Source: CAZCFB01 sp964511535
GTDB taxonomy: Bacteria > Myxococcota_A > Polyangia > GCA-2747355 > CAZCFB01
Assembly (NCBI GenBank): GCA_964511535.1
Contig: CAZEFW010000013.1
Location: 21,387-85,386, forward strand
DNA: 64,000 bases
Reading direction: 5' to 3'
In this document: in pieces, positions 8,164-17,640 of the stretch
How the letters are laid out: every line of letters begins with the position of its first letter
How positions within the stretch are numbered: the stretch's first letter is position 1
The notes under the pieces: model-generated
Told to the model about the DNA's origin: nothing
What the model saw: only the letters and a program-made list of their open reading frames with translations
Databases searched by the model: none
Position numbers and translations under genes: made by a program

Positions 8164-10230
8164 TTGGTCGTGAAGCTGCACCCGGTGCTCTGGGCCTGTC
8201 TGGCCTTCACAGCCGCCTGCCACGACACCAGCGCCATCAATCGGCCGGGGGATTCGGCTGTTGCGGATTCGGCAGTGCCGGACGCGGCCGGGGACCTGGC
8301 GGCGATTGACGGTCAGGGGGTGGATCTGGCCGTGGCGGATCGTGGGTCTGATGCGCCGGCGGTGGACAGCGCGTTGGTCGACGCGCCGCGGCCGGAGGCC
8401 AGCACTCCTGATGCTGCTGCGCCCGAGGCAGCGGTGCCGGACCTGGCCACGCCCGACCTGGCCACAGTGGACCAGGCCGCCAATGACGCGGGGGCGCCGC
8501 CCAAGCCGAAGATCGGCGTGTGCTCCAAGGACAACTGGTGCTGGATGAATCCGCTGCCCCAGGGTCATACCCTGCACGGGGCGTGGGCCGGCGGTGGCGA
8601 GGTGTTCGCGGTGGGGGAGGGCGGCACGGTGCTGCGCCATGACGGCAAGGCGTGGTCCCTGGCGGACACGCCCACCATCAAGACCCTGTACGGGGTGTGG
8701 GGCTCGGGGCCCAAGGATGTCTGCGCCGTGGGCGAGGCGGGCACGCTGGTCTGCGGGGATGCCAAGGGCTGGAAGAGCTACGGCACCGGGGTCAAAACGG
8801 ACCTGCACGCCATCTGGGGCAGCGCGGCCGGCGATGTGTACGCCGTGGGCATGGGAGGCGTCATCCTGCACAACAGCGGCGGCGGCTTCGGACCGGAGAC
8901 CTCCGGGATCACCACATGGCTCAATGGCGTGTGGGGTAGCTCGGCCACCGACGTGTGGGCCGTGGGCGACGGCGGGGTCATCCTGCATCGCGGCAAGACC
9001 GGCACCTGGACGGCGGTGACCCCCAAGCCGACGACGGCGGACCTGTACGCTGTATGGGGTTCGGGTCCATCGGCCGTCTACGCCGTGGGCAAGGGCGGGG
9101 TCGTGGTGAGCAACGCCAGCGGCAAGTGGGCCGCGGCCAAGTCCTTCACCACCACCAACCTCAACGCCATATGGGGCACCGGCCCCAAGGACATCTGGGC
9201 CGCAGGCGCCAAGGGCGAGCTGTACCGGGATACCGGTAGCGGCTGGACCAAGCAGACCTCGCCCATGACCTCGGACCTGCTGGCGCTGACCGGCGCCGGC
9301 GCCAAGCTGCAAGCCGTGGGAAAGGGCGGTGCCATGGCCGGGTACACAGCAGGCAAGTGGACGGCAATTTCCTCGTCGGTGAGCGAAAAGCTGCTTCGTG
9401 CCGTATGGAGCAAGTCATCAAAGGAAACATTCGCGGTGGGCAATGAAGGGACGGTCCTCCACTTTGACGGCATTTCCTGGACCAAGATGACCTCGAACAC
9501 CAAGGCCACTTTGGCTGGCGTGTGGGGCAGTTCCACCAGTCATGTATATGCGGTGGGCAGTGAACATCCCTCCAAGCCAGCGGCGATTTACTACAATGGA
9601 TCTGCCTGGAGTAAATCAGGGCTGCCCGCTGGTTTCTACACCCTCAGCAGCGTCTGGGGCAGCGGCCCGGGTGATGTTTACGCGGTCGGCGGCCAGTACG
9701 CTTCGAAAGGCTCGCTCATCCTCCACAACCAGGGCAAGGGATGGGCCATTCATTCAAACTCCTACAAGTCGCTTGGCGCCTACACTGAGGTGTGGTGCTC
9801 CAGTTCCAGCGATGTCTGGATAGTTGGCGCCGAAGGTGGGAAAGCAACGCAGCATTACGATGGCGCCTCCTGGACCGGACATACCCAGGGAACAGGAAAC
9901 GGCCGGGCCGTCTGGAGCAGCCATGGCAAGGACGCATTCGTCGCTGCCCAGTTTGGCCTCGTGCATCATTTCGACGGCAAGAAGTGGACCCAGCAGTTCC
10001 AGCACAAGGTTGGCACAGGCGGCGACTCTCCCCTCCGGGATCTCTGGGGAAGCAGCTCGACGAACGTCTACGCCGTGGGCGTCGTCGGGTCGCTACTTCG
10101 CCACGACGGCAAGTACTGGAAGCAGCAGGCGTCAGGAACCTCTCATCTCTTGCTCGGAATCCACGGCACCGGCCCCACCGACATCTTCGTCGTTGGCGAC
10201 AAGGGCACCATCTTGCACAAGGGGAAGTAA
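8164..10230 (+). CDS. Beta-propeller lipoprotein (tandem paralogue A)
   Basis: 688 residues. The lipobox FTAAC is at about residues 15-19, followed by an Asp/Ala/Pro-rich linker to about residue 115. A short Cys motif (CSKDNWCW) then opens a long series of repeats of about 40-45 residues built on VWGSGPxDVYAVGxGG and LHxxGxxW, typical of a WD40/YTV-like beta-propeller. The next gene, three bases away, has the same architecture. The two proteins are nearly identical from CSKDNWCW to ISSSV (about residue 403 here) and then abruptly diverge. Base composition also becomes less GC-rich after about 9360. The TTG start at 8164 is chosen because GGAGG (8154-8158) lies 5 nt upstream; GTG 8170 is the alternative. 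Probably surface-exposed; ligand unknown. Confidence 0.82.
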   Translation: MVVKLHPVLWACLAFTAACHDTSAINRPGDSAVADSAVPDAAGDLAAIDGQGVDLAVADRGSDAPAVDSALVDAPRPEASTPDAAAPEAAVPDLATPDLATVDQAANDAGAPPKPKIGVCSKDNWCWMNPLPQGHTLHGAWAGGGEVFAVGEGGTVLRHDGKAWSLADTPTIKTLYGVWGSGPKDVCAVGEAGTLVCGDAKGWKSYGTGVKTDLHAIWGSAAGDVYAVGMGGVILHNSGGGFGPETSGITTWLNGVWGSSATDVWAVGDGGVILHRGKTGTWTAVTPKPTTADLYAVWGSGPSAVYAVGKGGVVVSNASGKWAAAKSFTTTNLNAIWGTGPKDIWAAGAKGELYRDTGSGWTKQTSPMTSDLLALTGAGAKLQAVGKGGAMAGYTAGKWTAISSSVSEKLLRAVWSKSSKETFAVGNEGTVLHFDGISWTKMTSNTKATLAGVWGSSTSHVYAVGSEHPSKPAAIYYNGSAWSKSGLPAGFYTLSSVWGSGPGDVYAVGGQYASKGSLILHNQGKGWAIHSNSYKSLGAYTEVWCSSSSDVWIVGAEGGKATQHYDGASWTGHTQGTGNGRAVWSSHGKDAFVAAQFGLVHHFDGKKWTQQFQHKVGTGGDSPLRDLWGSSSTNVYAVGVVGSLLRHDGKYWKQQASGTSHLLLGIHGTGPTDIFVVGDKGTILHKGK

Positions 10231-10233
10231 ATC

Positions 10234-12309
10234 GTGATGGGCAAGATCGCAGCTCTCCTGAGCATCACTCTGCTGGCAGCCGCCTGCCACGACACCGGCG
10301 CCATCAAGCGACCCGGGGACGCGGCGGCGGCGGCGGACCGGGCGGTTGCGGACGGGGCGGTGGACCGGGCGGTTGCGGATGGTCCACGTAGTGAGGCAGG
10401 TGCGCCAGACGCGGTGATGCGCGAGGCGGGGGCGCCTGATCGGGCGGTGCCCGACCAGGCAGTGCCGGACCAATCAGTGCCGGACCAGGGCGCCCCCGAC
10501 ATGGCGGTCGCGGACCAGGATTCGCCCGATGCGGCCCTATATGACGCGGGTGGACATGACGCGGCTGGCCCCCTCCAACCGAAGGTCGGCGTGTGCTCCA
10601 AGGACAACTGGTGCTGGATGAACCCGCTGCCCCAGGGGCACACGTTGCACGGGGCGTGGTCCGGCGGGGGCGAGGTGTTCGCGGTGGGGGAGGGCGGCAC
10701 AGTGCTGCGGCATGATGGCTCTGGCTGGTCCCTGGCGGATACGCCCACCATCAAGATCCTGTACGGCGTGTGGGGCGCCGGGCCCAAGGATGTGTGCGCG
10801 GTGGGCGAGGCGGGCACGCTGGTCTGTTTCGATGGCGCCAACTGGAAGAGCTACAGCTCCGGGGTCAAGACCGACCTGCACGCCATCTGGGGCTCCGGAT
10901 CCAGCGATATGTACGCCGTGGGCATGGGCGGCGTCATCCTGCACAACACCGGCGGCGGCTTCGGCGCGGAGCAGTCCGGCGTCACCACCTGGCTCAACGG
11001 CATCTGGGGCAGCTCGGCCACCGACGTGTGGGCCGTGGGCGACGGCGGGGTCATCCTGCATCGCAGCAAGACCGGCACCTGGACCGCGGTGACGCCCAAG
11101 CCCACCACGGCGGACCTGTACGCCGTGTGGGGCGCCTCGGCCTCGGCCGTCCACGCCGTTGGCAAGGGCGGCGTGGTGGTGAGCAACACCAGCGGCAAGT
11201 GGACCGCGGTCAAGTCCTTCACCACCACCCACCTCAACGCCGTGTGGGGCACCGGCCCCAAGGACATCTGGACCGCCGGCGCCAAGGGCGAGCTGTACCG
11301 GGACACCGGCAGCGGCTGGACCAAGCAGAACTCGCCCATCACGGGCGACCTGCTGGCGCTCACCGGATCCGGCACCAAGCTGCACGCCGTGGGCAAGGGT
11401 GGGGCCATGGCGGCGTACGCGACAGGCAAGTGGTCGGCAATTTCGTCGTCGGTGACCCGCAACAACCTCAACAGTGTCTGGGGGCTGTCAGCCACGGATA
11501 TTTTCACCGTGGGCGACAAGGGCACCATCTTGCGGTTCGACGGCGTGGGGTGGGCAAAGATGACCTCGCCCAGTACTGCCAACCTGACCGGTGTCTGGGC
11601 CGCAAGCGGTACCGTGGCCCATGCCGTGGGGTGGAAGGCCCCGCTAGACCCGGTTGCCCTGTATTTCAACGGAAACCAGTGGGCCACCAACGCGGTCCCC
11701 GCGGGGACATATGTTCTGAACGATGTCTGGGGCAGCTCGACCACCAACATCTACGCCGTGGGCGGCCGGTCGAATTTCACCACGCGGATCCTGCACAATA
11801 CTGGCAAGGGGTGGAGCTTCCTCGCCAAGGCGCCCATTTCAGGGGACTCGTTTCGGGAAATTCAAGGCACCAGCGCGAGCAACATCTGGGTGGTGGGGGG
11901 TTCAGATAGTGCGGTGGTCAATGGTGACTACCACTTCGACGGCAGCGCCTGGGTCGGGCACGATCCGGTCAAGTATGGGACCTACTCTGTGTGGTCAGCC
12001 CACGCCAAGGATGCATTCGTGGCAGGCAAGGGTGGGGGCATCTACCGCTGGAACGGCAAACAATGGGTGGGTCAGGTGCAGGTCAAGAAGCACTATCCCA
12101 CAGGCGATTACATGTATGGCATCTGGGGCACTGGCAGCTCAAACCTGTTCTTCGTGGGCACAGCGGGTCTCATCGTTCATCATGACGGTTCGAGTTGGAC
12201 TTTCCCGTCATCTGGCACTGGCCATCGCCTTGCTGACATTCATGGCACAGGTCCAAAGAACATCTTCATCGTCGGCGAAAAAGGCACGATCCTGCACAAG
12301 GGCAAGTGA
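10234..12309 (+). CDS. Beta-propeller lipoprotein (tandem paralogue B)
   Basis: 691 residues and the second member of the tandem pair. The lipobox is LAAAC, and the linker is rich in Asp/Ala/Pro (repeated PDQ and VADGA units) to about residue 115. The front propeller repeats are almost identical to those of 8164-10230 up to ISSSV. The rear repeats keep the VWGxSxxxIYAVG pattern but differ at most other positions. The last 20 or so residues (HGTGPKNIFIVGEKG) are again similar to paralogue A. GTG 10234 and ATG 10237 are both possible starts. The gap to gene A is only 3 nt and the next gene overlaps or abuts the stop, so the three are probably one operon. Likely an outer-membrane surface protein; no function is recognised. 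Confidence 0.82.
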   Translation: MMGKIAALLSITLLAAACHDTGAIKRPGDAAAAADRAVADGAVDRAVADGPRSEAGAPDAVMREAGAPDRAVPDQAVPDQSVPDQGAPDMAVADQDSPDAALYDAGGHDAAGPLQPKVGVCSKDNWCWMNPLPQGHTLHGAWSGGGEVFAVGEGGTVLRHDGSGWSLADTPTIKILYGVWGAGPKDVCAVGEAGTLVCFDGANWKSYSSGVKTDLHAIWGSGSSDMYAVGMGGVILHNTGGGFGAEQSGVTTWLNGIWGSSATDVWAVGDGGVILHRSKTGTWTAVTPKPTTADLYAVWGASASAVHAVGKGGVVVSNTSGKWTAVKSFTTTHLNAVWGTGPKDIWTAGAKGELYRDTGSGWTKQNSPITGDLLALTGSGTKLHAVGKGGAMAAYATGKWSAISSSVTRNNLNSVWGLSATDIFTVGDKGTILRFDGVGWAKMTSPSTANLTGVWAASGTVAHAVGWKAPLDPVALYFNGNQWATNAVPAGTYVLNDVWGSSTTNIYAVGGRSNFTTRILHNTGKGWSFLAKAPISGDSFREIQGTSASNIWVVGGSDSAVVNGDYHFDGSAWVGHDPVKYGTYSVWSAHAKDAFVAGKGGGIYRWNGKQWVGQVQVKKHYPTGDYMYGIWGTGSSNLFFVGTAGLIVHHDGSSWTFPSSGTGHRLADIHGTGPKNIFIVGEKGTILHKGK

Positions 12310-12311
12310 GC

Positions 12312-13136
12312 ATGCATTACAGAGCAACCAGCATCCTGTGCGCGGCGGCCATCGTCGCCCTCGCCGGCTGCCCGCAATCCAAACAGAAGGGAGCGGAGCC
12401 CATGGCCAAGAAACCGAAACCGGCGCCCAGGACGCTGGCGCCCCCTCCCGAAGAATCAGCCGACAAAAAGGTTAGCGAGGGCGAGCAGCACGAGATCGTC
12501 ACCTACACCGCCCACCTGGACATGGACCGCCTCTCGGGCGGCAAGCGGCTGCAGGCCACCACCATCACCCTGGACAGCGGGCGGCAGCTCATAGCCTCGT
12601 ACAGGCCGATGAAGGAGTATCTGGAGTTCGTGGACAGGCGCGTGGTGGTGCAGGGGTACCACTACGAAAACCCGCCCCATGTGCAGCAGGTGATGGCGGA
12701 CCACTTCGCCATCACCTCGGTGAAGCTCGCCCCGGGCGAGCAGCCGTACGAGACCAGGCCCACCGGCCTGCCCACGCCGCCCACCGTGGCCACCCGCGCC
12801 GAATTCGAGGCTCGCGACCGCCGCTGGGTCCAGCTGTTCGCCACCCTCAAGACCGGCAGCCAGCGCCCGGACGACAGCTGGTGCGACACCCTCCTGACTT
12901 TGCCCGACGGCACGGAGCTGTGGGCCTCGGCCTACAAGACCACCTTCGAGCGCGTATGGAAGCCGCTGTTCGGCAAGCAGGTGAGCGTCATCGCCCAGGC
13001 GAGCATCGACAAAAAGGACCCCAAGCGTCCCCTCAAGCTCGTGGGTCAGACCGCCATCTGCGAAGGAAAGATGGAGCGCTGCGGCATGGGCCAGGATGTC
13101 TACAAGAGGAACAGCGGCCCGGTGAAGATCAGGTAA
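12312..13136 (+). CDS. Small lipoprotein of unknown function
   Basis: About 274 residues. Signal peptide with lipobox ALAGC, then a Pro/Lys-rich spacer (about 25-55). The mature part is an unrecognised mixed alpha/beta sequence with two roughly similar halves (ITLDSGRQLIASYRP and LLTLPDGTELWASAYK), which hints at a duplicated small beta domain, perhaps OB-like. ATG 12312 is used; GTG 12306 overlaps the stop of the preceding gene and is also possible, so translation is likely coupled to the propeller lipoprotein. Two Cys-containing motifs near the end (AICEGKMERCG) could form a disulfide. Confidence 0.75.
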   Translation: MHYRATSILCAAAIVALAGCPQSKQKGAEPMAKKPKPAPRTLAPPPEESADKKVSEGEQHEIVTYTAHLDMDRLSGGKRLQATTITLDSGRQLIASYRPMKEYLEFVDRRVVVQGYHYENPPHVQQVMADHFAITSVKLAPGEQPYETRPTGLPTPPTVATRAEFEARDRRWVQLFATLKTGSQRPDDSWCDTLLTLPDGTELWASAYKTTFERVWKPLFGKQVSVIAQASIDKKDPKRPLKLVGQTAICEGKMERCGMGQDVYKRNSGPVKIR

Positions 13137-13168
13137 TCAGAGCCCCTGAAGCCAGTCCCCCTGTGCAC

Positions 13169-13187
13169 ACGCGGCGGGACGCCGCGT
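13169..13187. terminator. GC-rich hairpin between convergent genes
   Basis: ACGCGGCG (13169-13176), loop GGA, CGCCGCGT (13180-13187): a perfect 8-bp stem between two convergent coding regions. No T-run follows on either strand, so intrinsic termination is uncertain. Confidence 0.4.
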
Positions 13188-13211
13188 CTACGCCTCACGC
13201 CACGGCGTCAC

Positions 13212-15281
13212 TCAATCCCAGGTCACCTTCAGGTCGTACTTGCTGGTCTTGGAGCTGTAGCCGCGCACCGCGATGTACAGGGTGATGCCCTTGGCCTTGT
13301 CGTACTTGCAGGTCTCCTTGGAGCCGTACTTGTACGGGCGGCAGTCGTACTTCTTCTTCTCGGGGGCGGCCTCGAAGCGGGTGTACAGGTCGGCGTCGTT
13401 GGTGCCGGTCATCTGCACCACGATGTTGCGCGCCGAGCTGCCCACGTCCACGGAGAACTGGGTCATCTCGTAGCGCTTGACCTCGCCGGACTTCTTCCAC
13501 TCGTTGGTCTTGGGGTCGGGGGGCAGGCTGACGTTGCAGCTCAGGCTCTTGGGCACGCACGCCATGCCCCTGAGGTAACCCGACGATGACGAACCGAACT
13601 GGCGGCACACCATGTTGGGGCCGCACCCCTTGTCGTGCAGGCACTCCTGGGCGCACACCTTCTCGGTGGTGTTGAGGGACACGCACACGTTGCCCGCCGC
13701 GCCGCACTCGGAGCTGGCGGTGCAGGTGTCGCACGACTTGGTGGCGTCGCCCAGGGGGTTGGCCAGGGGGTTGTCGTCGATGCCGTGCACGCCGTACATG
13801 GCGAAGTGCCAGCTGTAGTCGTAGCTGCTCGGGTTGAGGTCCTTGAGCAGCTTGCCGTAGGACGCGCCCTTGACCTTGCCGTCGCTGTCGCCCACCAGCG
13901 CCCGGATGATGTCCTTGGTCTCGTCCACGCTGCTGGCGTCGGAGAACGAGGTGGTGGTGATGACGTCGGCGTTGTTCAGCCCCAGCTTGTTCGGGTTCTG
14001 CTTGAACGCCTGGGCCACGTGGTAGGTGTCGCACCCGCTCATGACGAACAGCTGGCTCTTGTCCTTGGGCAGGTCCATCTTCTTGATCTCGGGCGGGTCG
14101 AGGTCGCCCTTGCTGGTCTTGTACCAGGACGCCAGGGCGTAGCCGTAGGTGTAGCCGCTGTGGCCGGAGAAGATGATGACGTCGCGCTTCTTCATGCTCG
14201 CCTTGAGGTCGGCCATCAGGTTGCCGGCGCCGGTGTTGGTGGTGGCGTTGGCGTTGGCCCTGCTGTCGCTCCACTTCCAGTCGTCGCAGGCGCGCTTCTT
14301 GTTCTTCTCGTCCTTGTCCACGGCCTTGGCCCACGAGCCGTAGCTGCCGTCCTCGTCCCACGCCTCGCACGGGTCAGGGCGAAAGATGGTGACCTTCATG
14401 GTGACGGCCTTCTCGTTGATGGTGACCTCCTTGGTCAGCGGCCCGCTCAGGCGGTTGTACTCCTTGTAGGCAGCGGCGGGGGAGGTGAAGCCCATGGTGT
14501 CGGTGAGCCACTCGTAGAGCTGGCGGCTGTGGGTGATGTCGTAGCGGGCGTGGTAGTCCCAGCCGAAGTGCACGCTGATGTCGAGCACCTTGTCCTCGAT
14601 GAACTTGCCGTGGTCCAGGTACGCATCGTAGGAGGCGTCGATGGGCGCCACCTTGACGTCGATGGTCTCAAGCTCGCACTTGCAGGTGTCCGGGGACCAC
14701 TTGCCCGGGCTGTAGCCGGAGTGGGAGAAGCCGCCCACCAGCTTGCTGTTGGCCACCTTGGCCAGCTTCAGCTTGAAGGTGTCGGCCGAAGACGACAGCC
14801 CCTGGTCCTTGCGCAGCTTGCGCAGCAGCTCCTTGGTGCCGCCGATCTGGACCTTGAAGGTGTAGACGAACTTCAGGGTGTTGTCCTGGTCCGCCTTGAG
14901 GCCGTCGCTCTGGTAGTCGCCGTCGAGCACCATGGCGCGCAGGCCGCCGTACTTGGCCGGCTCGCCGTCCGAGGACGACTTGTCCACCAGGTAGACATGC
15001 AGGAACCAGCCGATCTGCTCGGTGCGGCCCTCCATGATCTTGCGCGCCCGGGCGGTGCGCTCGCTCTCGCTCTTGGTCTTGTAGCTGTCGGCCAGGATGA
15101 TGGGCACCTCGGCAGTGACCTCGTACTCCTGCGCCGTGTTGGAGAAGAAGTTATCTTCCTTGCCGGGAGGGGCGATGACGAAGTCGTCCGGCTCGGCGAC
15201 TGGCTCCATGGGGCTGCAGCCCAGGATCATCAGGGCAGCGGTACCGAAAAGAATGGAACGACCTGCGTTTTGCTTCAGCAT
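13212..15281 (-). CDS. Lipoprotein with possible clan CD peptidase core, Cys-rich module and PPC domain
   Basis: 689 residues from ATG 15281, which has GGAGG 8 nt upstream; the frame extends further but lacks a signal there. The lipobox is LMILGC. The central region has IIFSGHSGY (His 374) and, 43 residues later, LFVMSGCDTYH (Cys 417). This spacing and the hydrophobic-strand contexts match the His/Cys dyad of clan CD cysteine peptidases (caspase, gingipain, separase type). A Cys-rich module follows (about 500-580). The last 90 residues look like a bacterial pre-peptidase C-terminal (PPC) domain, with DADLYTRF and LYIAVRGYSS. The combination suggests an exported protease, but catalytic activity is inference. 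An imperfect hairpin (CCCCCGA/TCGGAGGG) sits in the 5' leader near 15310. Convergent with 12312-13136. Confidence 0.78.
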   Translation of the reverse strand: MLKQNAGRSILFGTAALMILGCSPMEPVAEPDDFVIAPPGKEDNFFSNTAQEYEVTAEVPIILADSYKTKSESERTARARKIMEGRTEQIGWFLHVYLVDKSSSDGEPAKYGGLRAMVLDGDYQSDGLKADQDNTLKFVYTFKVQIGGTKELLRKLRKDQGLSSSADTFKLKLAKVANSKLVGGFSHSGYSPGKWSPDTCKCELETIDVKVAPIDASYDAYLDHGKFIEDKVLDISVHFGWDYHARYDITHSRQLYEWLTDTMGFTSPAAAYKEYNRLSGPLTKEVTINEKAVTMKVTIFRPDPCEAWDEDGSYGSWAKAVDKDEKNKKRACDDWKWSDSRANANATTNTGAGNLMADLKASMKKRDVIIFSGHSGYTYGYALASWYKTSKGDLDPPEIKKMDLPKDKSQLFVMSGCDTYHVAQAFKQNPNKLGLNNADVITTTSFSDASSVDETKDIIRALVGDSDGKVKGASYGKLLKDLNPSSYDYSWHFAMYGVHGIDDNPLANPLGDATKSCDTCTASSECGAAGNVCVSLNTTEKVCAQECLHDKGCGPNMVCRQFGSSSSGYLRGMACVPKSLSCNVSLPPDPKTNEWKKSGEVKRYEMTQFSVDVGSSARNIVVQMTGTNDADLYTRFEAAPEKKKYDCRPYKYGSKETCKYDKAKGITLYIAVRGYSSKTSKYDLKVTWD

Positions 15282-15395
15282 CTGCGGTTCCTCCTTTGAA
15301 GCCCTCCGATTTTCGGGGGCAGAAAACCACACAGGGGGCGTCTGCAAACCACGAGCCACTATTGTCGTCAAGTGTTTTCGCGCACTTATCCCTCT

Positions 15396-15434
15396 GGGGG
15401 GCGGATCCCCCACTGACCGGCTACAACAGTAGCC
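15396..15434 (-). terminator. Pair of hairpins downstream of the DUF4139-type gene
   Basis: GGCTAC (15419-15424) pairs with GTAGCC (15429-15434) with loop AACA, and a G/C stem (15396-15401 with 15407-15411) lies next to it. They are between the stop of the upstream minus-strand gene (15483) and the start of the next (15281). There is no T-run, so a role in termination is tentative. Confidence 0.3.
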
Positions 15435-15482
15435 AGCCAGCCGGCTAGCCAGCGACGCAGCGCGTCAAAGGATTACGGGGGG

Positions 15483-17504
15483 TTACGGGATGGGGGGTGG
15501 AAGCTGCTGTGGCCGGCTGGAAAACTCGAGATCTTTGATCAGCGCCTCGAGCTGCGCCTCGAGCTCCTCCTTGTCCTTCTTCCAGAGCTTGATCTGGTCG
15601 CGGATCTCCTTGAGCCGGTCCTCTTCCTTGTCCAGGGCGGTGACGTAGCGCTCTCTCAGCCGGCGCTCGTCCTGCCCGCTGCCCAGGGCGCCCAGGTTCT
15701 CCCGCAGCCGCTCCTGGTTCTCGAAGATCTGCTCGATCTCCTCCTCCAGCTCGTCGATATGCGTCTCCAGGCGGGCGGACTTCGTGTTCAGGTCCACCAT
15801 GTTGTCCAGCACCGCGCGGGTGGCGTCGTCGATGAACCTGTTCTTGAGCCACACTCCAACCTGGTCGCGGTCCACGTTGCTGATGGACCAGTGCTGCACC
15901 TCCTCGCCCTTCTCGTACACCGTGAACTTGGTGGTCTTGCCCGCAGGCGCCTCCAGCTTGAACCGGTAGAAGTTCTCGGTCTTCTCCACCGGGTCGGCGC
16001 TGTCCACCAGCTCCCAGTCATGGATGAACCGGTGCTCCAGGTACATGTCCAGCGGCCGCTTGAGCTTGCTCTTGATGGCGTAGGTGGTCTCGCGCACACG
16101 ATAGCGGTTGAGGTACAGCGAGCCGTTGACGATGCGGGCCAGGTGCACGTCGCGCAGCTTGCTGTCCTGCTCCACCTGGATCAGCACGCCCAGCTCCACC
16201 GAAAACGGCACCAGCCGCTCCTCGCCCGGCTTCATGGTGTCGAGCATGGCCTCGCCCACGTAGGTCTCCTGCTCCAGCACGGTGACGGGGCCGCCTTCCA
16301 GGGTCACGCCGGTGCTGTTGTTGAACAGCACCGCGCTCATGGGGTTCTTGTCGCGGATCTCCTGGTTGTAGACGGCCACGCGCTTGCCCGAAAACGGCCG
16401 CTGCAGGATCGGCACCAGGGCCGACTGGTTGCGCTTCACCGTCACGGCGTTGTCGATCTCGTACTGGAACAGGTCGCCCACCTCGGAGGTGCGGGTCTTG
16501 ACCTGGGTGGAGCTGCGGCGGGCCTCGGACAGCACCTCCGCGCGCTCGCTCTTGCGCAAGGCCCGCTTGGCCTTGGCCCTCATCATGCCGCCCGACGGCG
16601 CCGGCGCCGGTGGCGGCGCCATGGCGGCGGGCATGCTCATGGGCGCCTCCTCCGCGCACATCAGGTCCTCGATGCTCTCCTCCAGCTCCGGCGGCGCGTA
16701 CGCCTCCTCCTCGCGAACCTCCACCACGGGCCGGCGCTTGTAGCGCGGCGAATACAGGTCGTGCACGAAGGAGATGGGCAGCCCCGAGACCAGCGTGAGC
16801 GCCACATCTTCCCAGTCCTCGTCCTGGGTGTTGTCCACCAGGGCCCAGCCCTGGATCAGCGCGTCCTTGCCCGGCTCGTCCAGCAGCACCCGGTAGGAGG
16901 TCTTCCACACCGGCGTCTCGACGATGTACGACGCCATCACCTCACGCTCACCGGAGCCGTTGGCGAAGATGGTCAGCCGCTTGAGGTCCTTCTTCTTGGC
17001 CCCGATCAGGATGTCCAGCAGGTGTCCCAGGTCCTTCTGCAGCCCCGGATCCTTGAAGGTGATCCACTTCACCTCGGACAGGTCGAAGGAGCGCAGGGTC
17101 TTGCCGCCCACCAGCAGGTTGAGCAGGTGGCTCCAGGTGGTGGTGTCGCCCTGCTTCTGGGTCACGCTCTCGGTGCCGGTGACCAGGCCCTCGACGGTGA
17201 CCTGCCCGATCTCCACCTCCACCCGGGCGCCCTTGATCTGGTCAAGCAACCCCGTCAGCGAGTTTTCGTCGGGCAGGCGGATGGCGATGTCCTCAAGCTG
17301 CTTCTCCACCGGCTTGGTGGACTCGTACGAGATGCTCGAGATGACGCCCTGCTGCAGGTCGAGCACCGTGAGCGACTTGAGCACGTCATTCATCTCGCCA
17401 GTCTTGAACTGCAGGCTGATGGTGGCGTCGCCGGTCACCTTGCCCTGGCGCTCGAAGTAGCCCACGCCGTGCTTGTAAAGGACGATCTTGCGGATCGGGA
17501 GCAT
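15483..17504 (-). CDS. DUF4139-type protein of unknown function
   Basis: 673 residues from ATG 17504, chosen because AAGGAGAG lies just upstream; an in-frame start 42 nt earlier has no such site. It opens with MLPIRKIVLYKHGVGYFER, the conserved opening of a DUF4139-containing family. Three features follow: a beta-rich N-terminal half, a Pro/Met/Ala-rich spacer (near residues 295-325), and a second beta-rich region. The C-terminal 100 residues are strongly charged and alpha-helical, predicted coiled coil (LETHIDELEEEIEQIFENQ). No signal peptide or transmembrane segment is evident, so it is likely cytoplasmic. Biochemical role is unknown for the family. Confidence 0.8.
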   Translation of the reverse strand: MLPIRKIVLYKHGVGYFERQGKVTGDATISLQFKTGEMNDVLKSLTVLDLQQGVISSISYESTKPVEKQLEDIAIRLPDENSLTGLLDQIKGARVEVEIGQVTVEGLVTGTESVTQKQGDTTTWSHLLNLLVGGKTLRSFDLSEVKWITFKDPGLQKDLGHLLDILIGAKKKDLKRLTIFANGSGEREVMASYIVETPVWKTSYRVLLDEPGKDALIQGWALVDNTQDEDWEDVALTLVSGLPISFVHDLYSPRYKRRPVVEVREEEAYAPPELEESIEDLMCAEEAPMSMPAAMAPPPAPAPSGGMMRAKAKRALRKSERAEVLSEARRSSTQVKTRTSEVGDLFQYEIDNAVTVKRNQSALVPILQRPFSGKRVAVYNQEIRDKNPMSAVLFNNSTGVTLEGGPVTVLEQETYVGEAMLDTMKPGEERLVPFSVELGVLIQVEQDSKLRDVHLARIVNGSLYLNRYRVRETTYAIKSKLKRPLDMYLEHRFIHDWELVDSADPVEKTENFYRFKLEAPAGKTTKFTVYEKGEEVQHWSISNVDRDQVGVWLKNRFIDDATRAVLDNMVDLNTKSARLETHIDELEEEIEQIFENQERLRENLGALGSGQDERRLRERYVTALDKEEDRLKEIRDQIKLWKKDKEELEAQLEALIKDLEFSSRPQQLPPPIP

Positions 17505-17554
17505 GTTTGTTCTCTCCTTGCGGTTCGGAAGCACGAAGTATGTCACAGAAAAGT

Positions 17555-17612
17555 GAGTCGACAGTCGTCAGTCGACAGTCGACAGTTGGGTATCGATGGT
17601 TGACAGTTGAAT
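17555..17612. repeat. Degenerate GTCGACAGT / GTTGACAGT tandem repeat
   Basis: GTCGACAGTC-like units run from about 17555 to 17587, followed after a short spacer by TTGACAGTTGA. The units are themselves partly palindromic. Related sequence (GACTGTCAACCGTCAACTG) recurs at 23855-23873. Lies between the start of the DUF4139-type gene and the M14 peptidase gene. The -10-like TAAGCT at 17632-17637 is just before the ATG of the latter. Confidence 0.55.
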
Positions 17613-17640
17613 GCTACGAAAGCGTTGCCCGTAAGCTTCT

